A stretch of 64,000 nucleotides of DNA from UBA1479 sp963976055 (GTDB lineage Bacteria > Pseudomonadota > Alphaproteobacteria > Rhodospirillales > Casp-alpha2): the NCBI GenBank assembly GCA_963976055.1, contig CAXBJB010000008.1, forward strand, positions 115,387 through 179,386, given 5' to 3'. Each line of letters starts with the position of its first letter. Within the stretch, counting starts at the first letter, position 1. The notes beneath the pieces were generated by a model, which saw only the letters and a program-made list of their open reading frames with translations, ran no database searches and was not told the DNA's origin. The translations under genes and the position numbers were made by a program. Positions 57,198-64,000 of this stretch are shown here, in pieces.

Positions 57198-58238
57198 ATG
57201 ACCACCATCAACACCCTGCTGCCGACCTCGCTGGTCGGCTCCTACGCCCAGCCCAACTGGCTGCTTGACCGCGCCAAGCTGGCCGGGCGGTTCCCGCCGC
57301 GCACGCGGGCCAAGGAGCTGTGGCGCGTCGATCCGGAATACCTGGAAGAAGCCCAGAACGACGCCACCATCCTGGCGATCCGCGACCAGGAACGGGCCGG
57401 GCTCGACATCATCACCGACGGCGAAATGCGCCGCGAAAGCTATTCCAACCGTTTCGCCACGGCGCTGTCGGGCGTCGACATCGACAACCCGGGCGAAGCG
57501 CTCGACCGTTCGGGCCACCCCAACCCGGTGCCGCGCATTACCGGCAAGATCACCCGCATGCACGCGGTCGAGGTCGAGGACGTGAAATTCCTGCGCGCCA
57601 ACACGGACCGCAAGATCAAGATCACCGTGCCCGGCCCCTTCACCATGTCGCAGCAGGCGCAGAACGATTTCTACGCGTCGGAGGCCGACCTGGCCATGGA
57701 CTATGCCGCCGCCGTGAACGAGGAAGTCCGCGACCTGTTCGCCGCCGGCGCCGACGTGGTGCAGCTGGACGAGCCTTACATGCAGGCACGCCCGGAAAAG
57801 GCCGGCGAGTTCGGGTTGGACGCGCTCAACCGCGCGCTCGACGGGATCACCGGCGAGACCGCCGTGCACATCTGTTTCGGCTATGCCGCGATCATTCATG
57901 AGCGGCCCGAGGGTTATTCCTTCCTGCCGCAGCTGGCGGCCTGTTCGGTCTGCGACATCTCCATCGAAACGGCGCAGTCGCATCTGGACTGTGCCGTGCT
58001 GGAAACCCTGCCGGAAAAGAACATTATCCTGGGCGTGCTCGATCTTTCGACCCACGACATCGAAAGCCCGGACACGGTGGCGACGCGCATCCGCAAGGGC
58101 CTTGCCCATCATCCGGCGGAAAAGATCATCGTGGCACCGGATTGTGGCCTCAAGTACCTGCCCCGCGACGTTGCCTTCGGCAAGATGAAGGCCATGGCCG
58201 ACGGGGCGGCCATCGTCCGCGCGGAACTGTCCAAATAA
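57198..58238 (+). CDS. Cobalamin-independent methionine synthase-like protein (MetE C-terminal domain)
   Basis: A 346-residue protein of the UROD/MetE-like superfamily, resembling the C-terminal catalytic half of MetE. TSLVGSYAQPNWLLD opens it; DIITDGEMRRESYSNRF, VVQLDEPYMQARPE, HICFGY and IIVAPDCGLKYLPRDVAFGKM (with the zinc-binding type Cys in PDCGLK) follow. The N-terminal MetE half is absent, so it is a stand-alone core-type enzyme; methyl donor and acceptor are uncertain. ATTGGGAGGATACC before the ATG is a strong ribosome site. Confidence 0.87.
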   Translation: MTTINTLLPTSLVGSYAQPNWLLDRAKLAGRFPPRTRAKELWRVDPEYLEEAQNDATILAIRDQERAGLDIITDGEMRRESYSNRFATALSGVDIDNPGEALDRSGHPNPVPRITGKITRMHAVEVEDVKFLRANTDRKIKITVPGPFTMSQQAQNDFYASEADLAMDYAAAVNEEVRDLFAAGADVVQLDEPYMQARPEKAGEFGLDALNRALDGITGETAVHICFGYAAIIHERPEGYSFLPQLAACSVCDISIETAQSHLDCAVLETLPEKNIILGVLDLSTHDIESPDTVATRIRKGLAHHPAEKIIVAPDCGLKYLPRDVAFGKMKAMADGAAIVRAELSK

Positions 58239-58256
58239 GAAAAAGAAAGCCTGCCC

Positions 58257-59270
58257 ATGACCGAGACCAATACCCGGGTGCTGTTCAATTCGACGCCCGA
58301 GGGCCTGCCGACGCCCGGGAACTTCCGCCTGGACCAAACCCCCGTGCCCGAACCGGGCGCGGGGCAGTTTTTGCTGCGCAATCTCTACCTCTCGCTCGAC
58401 CCCTATCAGCGCATGCTGATGGGCGGCGGCTGGACCTACAGCCCCAATGTGCTGAAGCCGGGCGACCTGATGGTCGGGCGCGTGCTGGGCGAAGTGGTCA
58501 AGACGAACCATCCGGACTTCCCCATCGGCACCCACGTCGTCGGGCGGCTCGGCTGGCAGACCCATGTGGTGTCGGACGGATTGGACTTGGATTTTGTTGT
58601 CGAGGCCAAGCCGGGGGTGCCGCTCTCGGCCTATCTCGGCGTGTGCGGGTCGACCGGCGTCACCGCCTGGGTCGGGTTGAAGGTCACGGGCCAGCCCAAG
58701 GCGGGCGAGACGGTGGTGGTGTCCGCCGCCGCCGGATCGGTCGGCAGCTGCGTTGGCCAACTGGCCCGGGACATGGGCTGCCGCGCCGTCGGCATCGCCG
58801 GCGGGCCGGACAAGTGCCGGCTGGTGACGGAAGAGTTCGGCTTCGACGCCTGCATCGACTACAAGGCGCCGGACCTGGCGGGTCAGTTGAAGGCCGCCGC
58901 CCCCGACGGCGTCGACGTCTATTTCGACAACGTCGGCGGCGAGATTCTGGAAACCGTGATGGGTCAGTGCAACCGCCTGGCCCGCATTCCCGTGTGCGGC
59001 GTGCTCGCGCGCTACAACGAAACCGGCGAAGCCTACGGCAACCGCAACATGCACCTGTTCTTCGACAAGTCGCTGAAGATGGAAGGCTTCGTGCTCAACG
59101 CCCACAGGGCCATCTGGCCCCAGGCGCGGGCGGAATTGGAAGCCATGGTCGCGGACGGGCGCATGAAGTATCGAGAGACCGTCGCCGCCGGCATCGCCGC
59201 CGCCCCCGAGGCCTTCATCGGCATGCTCCAGGGCAAGAACGTCGGCAAGCAGTTGGTCAAGCTGACCTGA
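58257..59270 (+). CDS. NADP-dependent medium-chain oxidoreductase (CurA/leukotriene-B4 reductase type)
   Basis: A 337-residue MDR-superfamily enzyme without zinc ligands. The NADP site is VVVSAAAGSVGSCVGQLARDMGCRAVGIAG, and YFDNVGGEILETVM with GVLARYNE follow. This is the 2-alkenal/curcumin reductase pattern. It would reduce alpha,beta-unsaturated carbonyls. The start is 18 bp after the MetE-like stop with AAAAAGAAAG between, so the two are co-transcribed. Convergent repeat copy 5 follows. Confidence 0.9.
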   Translation: MTETNTRVLFNSTPEGLPTPGNFRLDQTPVPEPGAGQFLLRNLYLSLDPYQRMLMGGGWTYSPNVLKPGDLMVGRVLGEVVKTNHPDFPIGTHVVGRLGWQTHVVSDGLDLDFVVEAKPGVPLSAYLGVCGSTGVTAWVGLKVTGQPKAGETVVVSAAAGSVGSCVGQLARDMGCRAVGIAGGPDKCRLVTEEFGFDACIDYKAPDLAGQLKAAAPDGVDVYFDNVGGEILETVMGQCNRLARIPVCGVLARYNETGEAYGNRNMHLFFDKSLKMEGFVLNAHRAIWPQARAELEAMVADGRMKYRETVAAGIAAAPEAFIGMLQGKNVGKQLVKLT

Positions 59271-59309
59271 CTTTTTGCGCCGCCCAGGCCGTGGTCATGA
59301 AGAAAATTG

Positions 59310-59472
59310 AACCACTGAGACAGTGAGGCTATGAGAAGAAAAACGAAGAATGGTCATGGCCGGGCTTGACCCGGCCATCCACGCCTTGCCAGCGTCTCAC
59401 GAGAGCCCGTGGATGCCCGGATCAAGTCCGGGCATGACGGGAATGTCTCACCGCCTCACTGTCTCAGTGGTT
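59310..59472. repeat. Convergent-junction inverted repeat, copy 5
   Basis: Arm 59310-59340 starts AACCACTGAGACAGTGAGGC and arm 59445-59472 ends CTGTCTCAGTGGTT. The large loop holds another palindromic repeat (59353-59438). Orientation is as in copies 3 and 4. It lies between the oxidoreductase gene and a convergent secreted-protein gene. Confidence 0.8.
59353..59438. repeat. Palindromic repeat of the GTCATGGCCGGG class
   Basis: GTCATGGCCGGGCTTGACCC at 59353 is mirrored by GGATCAAGTCCGGGCATGAC ending at 59438, giving a long stem with a loop. This looks like the dispersed palindromes often seen between genes in alphaproteobacteria. It is inserted in the loop of copy 5. Confidence 0.65.
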
Positions 59473-59520
59473 TTCTTTGGGTGTTTGCGGCGGGGATGCC
59501 GTGCCGCGGACCCCCCTGGC

Positions 59521-60069
59521 TCAGGCGCAGGTCGCGCCGCGCAGGTGCGCCTTGCCGTCGGTGCCGAAGGTGCCCCGGGCGTTGCCTTGGCCGATCTTCG
59601 GATGGGTGAACAGGCCCAGGACCTCCGCCCCCGCGATCTCCTCGCCCGTCACATAGGCCTGGCCCATGGCGGAATTTTCCAGACGGTCGTCCAGGTCGAT
59701 GGAGAACACGAATTTCCGGCCGGCCTGGAAATTGGTGAAGTTGAGCGTCAATTCCTCCGCCCCGTCGGCGACCACAGGCGCCCGCATCAGGCCGACCTCG
59801 CCCTCCACGGTCTCGAACTGTTGCGGCTCCGACGCGCCGGCGCCACCGAAGTCGGTATCGAACACCACACGGCCGGTGGAATTTGCCGCACGGAATTCCA
59901 GGCTCAGCAGGGTCCAGGGCTCCAGGCTGTTGTTTTCGATGATGAACAGGTCGGGGCTGGAATCGATGAAGCGGATGACGACCTCGGGCCCGCAGGCGCG
60001 GGCCGTGGGGCCCAGAACCAGGCCCAAGACCACAGTCAATGTGCCGATGAACGCACGCCGCATGACCAT
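59521..60069 (-). CDS. Exported protein of unknown function
   Basis: A 182-residue protein with a signal peptide (residues about 4-25, AFIGTLTVVLGLVLGPTARAC). The mature part looks beta-rich: VVIRFIDSSPDLFIIENNSLEPWTLLSLEFRAANSTGRVVFDTDFGG, with alternating hydrophobic residues, then LTLNFTNFQAGRKFVFSIDLDD. Cys26 and the last-but-one residue Cys181 could form a disulfide. I do not recognise a domain. GGAGGCGAGAC before the ATG is a good ribosome site. It follows egtD (47 bp) in the same direction. Confidence 0.65.
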   Translation of the reverse strand: MVMRRAFIGTLTVVLGLVLGPTARACGPEVVIRFIDSSPDLFIIENNSLEPWTLLSLEFRAANSTGRVVFDTDFGGAGASEPQQFETVEGEVGLMRAPVVADGAEELTLNFTNFQAGRKFVFSIDLDDRLENSAMGQAYVTGEEIAGAEVLGLFTHPKIGQGNARGTFGTDGKAHLRGATCA

Positions 60070-60116
60070 GTCTCGCCTCCCGGGGCCTCCCTGCTGGTCG
60101 CAGGATGGCGGAAGTC

Positions 60117-61085
60117 TCAGGCGGCGGCAAGCAGATGGATGGAGAACAGGCCGTCGGCATCGGTCCAGTGACGGTCCGCGCGCCAGCCGGCGCCGCCGGC
60201 GACGCGATGGAAATCGCCGACCGCGTATTTATAGGAATTTTCCGTGTGGATGGTCTCGCCGGCGCGGAAGTCGAAGGCATGGCCGTCGATGCGCACCGTC
60301 TGGTCGACCGTGCTTTCCAGATGCATCTCGACCCGGCCTTCATCGTCGTCGTAGCGCACACGATGGGCGAAGCGGCCGCGGTCGAAGCCGCCGCCCAACT
60401 CGCGGTTGATGCGGTCCAACAGGTTCAGGTTGAAGTCGGCGGTCACGCCCCGGGAGTCGTCATAGGCGGGCAGCAGCACGCCCAGGTCCTTTTTCAGGTC
60501 GACGCCGACCACCATGAAGGCGCCGTCGCCCAGCATGCGCCGGGCGCGGGCGAGGAAGCGGGCCGCCTGGGCCGGTTCGAAATTGCCGATGGTGGAACCC
60601 GGGAAGAAGCCGACCGTGGGCGCATCGTCGAGGGCGGACGGCAGGGGAAGCTCGGCCGTGAAATCGCCGACCACGGGCACGACCTTGAGATGCGGCAGGC
60701 GATCGGCCAAGGCGCCGGCGGCGGCCTCCAGATAATCGCCGGCGACGTCGATGGGCACGTAGCCATGGGGGGCGTCCAGCGCGTTGAGGAACAGGTCCGA
60801 CTTGCGGCTCGACCCCGATCCGAATTCCACCACCCAGGCCCGGGCCGGCAGCGCCGATCCCAGGTCATCGGCGATGTCGGCCAGCAGGGCGAGTTCCGTG
60901 CGCGTCGGATAGTATTCGTCGAGATGGGTGATTTCCTCGAACAGGGCCGAGCCGCGCACGTCGTAGAGCCACTTGCAGGGCAGGGTCTTGGCGTCGGCGG
61001 ACAGCCCGTCGATCACGTCGCGCCGGAAGGCTTCCCTGCCGTCGTCGTCCAGTCCCGTGTCTTCAACATCGGCAAATGCGTCCAT
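60117..61085 (-). CDS. egtD: L-histidine N-alpha-methyltransferase
   Basis: A 322-residue SAM-dependent enzyme that trimethylates histidine to hercynine, the first step of ergothioneine synthesis. PCKWLYDVRGSALFEEITHLDEYYPTRTE is the family N-terminus; the SAM site is VVEFGSGSSRKSDLFL (residues about 85-100), and FFPGSTIGNFEP and TENSYKY (late Glu/Ser substrate region) follow. The start at 61085 is chosen because the frame further upstream lies inside egtB. It starts 7 bp after the egtB stop, so both are one operon. Confidence 0.93.
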   Translation of the reverse strand: MDAFADVEDTGLDDDGREAFRRDVIDGLSADAKTLPCKWLYDVRGSALFEEITHLDEYYPTRTELALLADIADDLGSALPARAWVVEFGSGSSRKSDLFLNALDAPHGYVPIDVAGDYLEAAAGALADRLPHLKVVPVVGDFTAELPLPSALDDAPTVGFFPGSTIGNFEPAQAARFLARARRMLGDGAFMVVGVDLKKDLGVLLPAYDDSRGVTADFNLNLLDRINRELGGGFDRGRFAHRVRYDDDEGRVEMHLESTVDQTVRIDGHAFDFRAGETIHTENSYKYAVGDFHRVAGGAGWRADRHWTDADGLFSIHLLAAA

Positions 61086-61092
61086 CGCCGTG

Positions 61093-62394
61093 TCACCCGT
61101 CCTCGGCCAGGCGCAGGCCGGTGAACTGCCAGCGCTGGTGCGGATAAAAGAAGTTGCGGTAGGTCGCGCGGATATGGTTTTCCGGCGTGGCGCAGGATCC
61201 GCCGCGCAACACGTGCTGCCCCGACATGAACTTGCCGTTGTATTCGCCGCCGGCGCCGTCCGTGGCGGCAAATCCGGGATAGGGGGCATAGGCGCTGGCC
61301 GTCCATTCCCAGACGTCGCCGAACATCTGCTGCAAGCCGTCATGGCCCTGTGCCGGGGCCGGGCGCAGGCGGCCCGAGGCGGCGAAGTTGCCGGTTACCG
61401 GCAGGGACCCGGCCGCGGTCTCCCATTCGAATTCCGTCGGCAGGCGCTTGCCCGCCCAGCGGGCGAAGGCGTCGGCCTCGAACAGGCTGACGTGGGTCAC
61501 GGGGGCGTCCGGGTCGACGGGCTGCGGGCCCTTGAGGGTCATGGTCCACCAGTCGTCGTCGCGGTCTTCCCAATACAAAGGGGCGGTCCAGCCCTCGGCC
61601 TGGACCGTGGCCCAGCCGTCGGACAGCCACAACAGGGGGTCGGCGTAGCCGCCGTCGGCGATGAAGGCCATCCATTCGCCGTTGGTCGCCGGGCGGGACG
61701 CCAGGCGGAAGGGCCGGATCAGCGCGTCGTGGCGCGGCGTCTCGCAGTCGAAGGCGAAGCCGTCCTCGGCGCCGGTGTCGGCGCCGATGGGCAGGATGCC
61801 GCTGTCGATGGCGATCCACTCAAGGTCCGGCGCACCCCCGCCCGTGGCCAGCGGCTCGGCGGCGCGGTAGGCGGGGCGCAGCGGATTTTGCGCGAACAGG
61901 TGCAGGATGTCGGTCAACAACAGCTCCTGATGCTGCTGTTCGTGATGCAGGCCCAGCTCGATGGTTTTCAGAAGGTCTTCATCACAGTCGCCGCCGGTCA
62001 TCAGGTCGGCCAGGCCCGCGTCGACATGGCGTCGGTAGGCGATCACCTCGGCCAACGGCGGGCGGGTCAGCAGACCGCGCTGGGGCCGCGGCTGGCGCGG
62101 GCCGACGCTGTCGTAATAGGAATTGAACAGATAGGCGAAGCGGTCGTCGAACAGGGTGTAGCCGGGATGGCCGGGTTCCAGGACAAGGGCTTCGAAGAAC
62201 CAGCTGGTATGGCCGAGATGCCATTTGGCGGGGCTGGCGTCGGCCATGGACTGGGCCGTGGCGTCCGCGTCGGACAAGCCGTCGGCCAGGGCCAGAGTCT
62301 CGGCACGCATCGCCTGAAGCCGCCGCAGAAGGGCTTCTGATGCCTCGGCCGCCGATGTCCTTGTCAGTCCGGCGCGTCGGTTCTGGGATGCCAT
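61093..62394 (-). CDS. egtB: Ergothioneine biosynthesis sulfoxide synthase
   Basis: A 433-residue non-heme iron enzyme that joins hercynine to a thiol (gamma-glutamylcysteine or cysteine) as a sulfoxide. The N-terminal DinB-like domain supplies iron ligands: His in KWHLGHTSWFFE (about residue 62) and HHEQQHQE with the HxxxHxE spacing (151-157). The C-terminal FGE-sulfatase-like domain has RPATNGEWMAFI, RLPTEFEWETAA, VWEWTASAYAPYPGF and HVLRGGSCATP. Length is normal. No egtA, egtC or egtE is near. A palindrome with DnaA-box-like halves lies about 100 bp upstream. Confidence 0.93.
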   Translation of the reverse strand: MASQNRRAGLTRTSAAEASEALLRRLQAMRAETLALADGLSDADATAQSMADASPAKWHLGHTSWFFEALVLEPGHPGYTLFDDRFAYLFNSYYDSVGPRQPRPQRGLLTRPPLAEVIAYRRHVDAGLADLMTGGDCDEDLLKTIELGLHHEQQHQELLLTDILHLFAQNPLRPAYRAAEPLATGGGAPDLEWIAIDSGILPIGADTGAEDGFAFDCETPRHDALIRPFRLASRPATNGEWMAFIADGGYADPLLWLSDGWATVQAEGWTAPLYWEDRDDDWWTMTLKGPQPVDPDAPVTHVSLFEADAFARWAGKRLPTEFEWETAAGSLPVTGNFAASGRLRPAPAQGHDGLQQMFGDVWEWTASAYAPYPGFAATDGAGGEYNGKFMSGQHVLRGGSCATPENHIRATYRNFFYPHQRWQFTGLRLAEDG

Positions 62395-62492
62395 GAAAAC
62401 GTTGTTCGTGAATGTTTCCGCTTGGACGAATGCGCGCGGCGGTTTCCGCGCGGCAGGGTTCCCGCAAACCTTAACGGACGGGTCCGGGCCTG

Positions 62493-62511
62493 TGTGGATT
62501 ATTTATTCACA
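62493..62511. promoter_or_regulatory. Palindrome with DnaA-box-like halves upstream of egtB
   Basis: TGTGGATTA-T-TTATTCACA: the right half is an exact TTATNCACA and the left half differs from TGTGNATAA in one base. It lies 99-117 bp before the egtB start (minus strand). It may instead be an operator for an unknown dimeric regulator. Confidence 0.4.
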
Positions 62512-62566
62512 GTTGCGTGACGTCCCGATGACCGACCAATTCGGCGGCCCGGCAACGGCGGGGGAC

Positions 62567-62830
62567 TCAAATCTGATCGTCGCGGAAGTATTCGTCGTCG
62601 CGGCCGCCGCCTTGTTTCATGAGCTCGTAGTCGCGCCAGTATTCCTCGACGTCATCACCGGGTTTGGGGCCGGAGCCGATGCCGTACATTTCCCACTTTT
62701 CGCGGTCGCTCAGCTTGTCGATGTTCGGCTTCTTGGGCGAGGTCATTTTCAGCAGCACCCCAGCGACGACCGTCGCGAAGATGAGCACCACGCCGATGGG
62801 CAGCCAGCCCAGTTGTTTGATCAATTCCAC
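62567..62830 (-). CDS. Small membrane protein of unknown function
   Basis: An 87-residue protein with one membrane helix (WLPIGVVLIFATVVAGVLLKM) followed by a charged cytoplasmic-looking tail with SDREKWEMYGIGSGPKPGDDVEEYWRDYELMKQ. Such small proteins are seen in other alphaproteobacteria, but no family is recognised. The GTG start at 62830 was chosen because AAGGAGGT lies 4 bp before it; the longer frame to 62980 has no such site. Confidence 0.7.
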   Translation of the reverse strand: MELIKQLGWLPIGVVLIFATVVAGVLLKMTSPKKPNIDKLSDREKWEMYGIGSGPKPGDDVEEYWRDYELMKQGGGRDDEYFRDDQI

Positions 62831-63081
62831 CGTGACCTCCTTTGCGTGGTCCCCGCAGGCTTGCCCCGACGCCGCCTTGCTTTCCGGCGGTGCGTCACGC
62901 CCGGGGCCCCCGATTCCCGGGAAATCGTCACGCGCGCGGAGAAGCTTATACCCCGAAATGCTGACAGACAACTGACACATTAGAGAAACGCGATTGTTTC
63001 CAAGGGCTTCGCATATCGATGTTGCCGGGCGTGCGCGGACCTTGCGGCGCCCGTCCCCCGGCGCCTAAAAGGGATGCCAAG

Positions 63082-63888
63082 ATGCGGCATTCTGGGCATG
63101 TATTCCGCCGATGGGCCGTGCGAAGCGCGGCCTTTCTTCTGTTGCTGCCGGTCGTTCTGGCGGCGGGCACGGTCGTGTCCGCGCCGGTTCGCGCGGCCGA
63201 GGCGGCGGACGTCACCGGCCTGCGTCTGGGCCGTCATGCCGGCTTCCTGCGCCTGGTGTTCGATCTGACGGCGCCCCCTGATTATGACGCCCGGGCCACG
63301 GGCCGGCGGACCTTCGAGCTCAGCCTGCCGAACGCGGCCCTGCCGCCCGAAGGCCACGCGGCGTTGGCGGGCGACCCGCTCGCGCCCGATCTGATCGTCC
63401 GCCCGGTCACGGGGGGCGGGCCGCTCCGCTTTCGGGTGGCCAGCCGCTTCGACGCCTTCATCCGCCGCGCCTTTCTTCTCGACCCGCCCAAGGACGGCGG
63501 GGATGCGGGCGCCGGCCCCTGGCGTCTGGTCCTCGACATCGTGCCGCGGCCGGGACAGCGAACTCGGGCCGAGGACGGCGGCAAGGTGCTGGCGGCGCTG
63601 CCGCCGCTTCACGGGATTGTCCCCGATGCTACCGTCGCGCCCGGCCCGGTGCCGCGCCCGGCGCCGTTGGCCGAGGCCCCCGCAGGAAGGGCCCCCGAAA
63701 CACCCCCCGAACCGTCCCCAGAAACAATCCATGCCTCCACTCCGGCGCAGGTCGAGGTTTCCTGGGCGCGGGCCAGCCGCATCCTGCGCGAATTGCAGGA
63801 TCATCAGGCGCCCGAGGCGGACCTGCCGCCGCCGCCGCAACTGGTTTTGCCGCCCAAGTACCGCCGGCCCGCCGTGCCGCTTCGGTGA
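63082..63888 (+). CDS. Exported AMIN-domain-like protein
   Basis: A 268-residue protein with a signal peptide (about residues 11-40, SAAFLLLLPVVLAAGTVVSAP, ending RAAEA). The mature N-terminal part DVTGLRLGRHAGFLRLVFDLTAPPDYDARATGRRTFELSLPNA and WRLVLDIVPRPGQ matches the AMIN pattern seen at the front of periplasmic N-acetylmuramoyl-L-alanine amidases. No amidase domain follows; the C-terminal half is proline-rich and low in complexity. It may localise to the division site or cell wall. AAAAGGGATGCC before the ATG is the ribosome site. Confidence 0.7.
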   Translation: MRHSGHVFRRWAVRSAAFLLLLPVVLAAGTVVSAPVRAAEAADVTGLRLGRHAGFLRLVFDLTAPPDYDARATGRRTFELSLPNAALPPEGHAALAGDPLAPDLIVRPVTGGGPLRFRVASRFDAFIRRAFLLDPPKDGGDAGAGPWRLVLDIVPRPGQRTRAEDGGKVLAALPPLHGIVPDATVAPGPVPRPAPLAEAPAGRAPETPPEPSPETIHASTPAQVEVSWARASRILRELQDHQAPEADLPPPPQLVLPPKYRRPAVPLR

Positions 63889-64000
63889 TTCCGGCGGGGG
63901 CAGTGGACTCGCATTCTGCGTTGCGGATTGACCGTGCTAAATAATTTTGGGGCTGTCCCAGATAACTCGGTTTGGGGGTTATCATGGGGCCGATGCGCAA

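Overview
The window is about 64 kb of a GC-rich, gene-dense chromosome. Gene content points to an alphaproteobacterium, most likely of the Rhodospirillales type. The block coaBC-dut / ubiB / ubiE / mutM / enoyl-CoA hydratase / rpsT / dnaA is the arrangement known around dnaA in alphaproteobacteria (for example Sinorhizobium meliloti). It is joined here to dnaN-recF-gyrB. Gram-negative envelope genes (hldE, gmhA), aerobic-type cobalamin genes (cobN, cobO) and multiheme cytochromes agree with this. Nothing in the window fixes genus or species.

Layout. 1-5426: the end of a rubrerythrin-type redox cluster (CCG-domain protein plus DUF3501), an SH3-domain protein, a D-2-hydroxyacid dehydrogenase and the folate genes pabB-pabC. 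5535-12767 (minus strand): DsrE-like protein, moeB, cysK, a 278-bp MITE-like element, an Rrf2 regulator, dut, coaBC, ubiB, ubiE. 12847-25222 (plus): mutM, a small secreted protein, an enoyl-CoA hydratase, rpsT, dnaA, dnaN, recF, gyrB, a pentapeptide protein and a class A penicillin-binding protein. 25410-28528 (minus): hldE, gmhA and a UDP-glucuronate decarboxylase-like gene for surface sugars. 28876-31500: two tandem paralogous proteins resembling degenerate EAL domains. 31519-42469: a cobalamin late-pathway block (cobT, cobS, cobC-like phosphatase, cobU, cobW, cobN, cobO, a SYLF lipoprotein, cobQ). 42466-48877: small housekeeping genes, mscS-like channel, a lone receiver protein, tRNA-Ala, yggT, folD, a cold-shock gene. 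48899-49465: a scar holding the 3' parts of a LysR gene and a tautomerase gene. 49462-53121: LysE-type exporter, lepA, two membrane proteins, tRNA-Ser. 53298-59270: a diheme cytochrome c with a NapC/NirT tetraheme partner behind an FNR-like operator, then five metabolic genes. 59521-63888: a secreted protein, the ergothioneine genes egtB-egtD, a small membrane protein and an AMIN-like exported protein.

The most interesting signals are not genes. A paired inverted repeat built on AACCACTGAG plus GGTGAGAC-like units occurs five times. Each copy fills the gap between two convergent genes, and every convergent pair of intact genes with a gap over about 50 bp has one. Two short elements are flanked by CTAG, and in both cases the CTAG contains the TAG stop codon of a minus-strand gene. 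gmhA is followed by a diverged second copy of its own 3' end. recF appears to start at CTG behind a good ribosome-binding site. I found no CRISPR array, prophage, intact transposase or rRNA operon.
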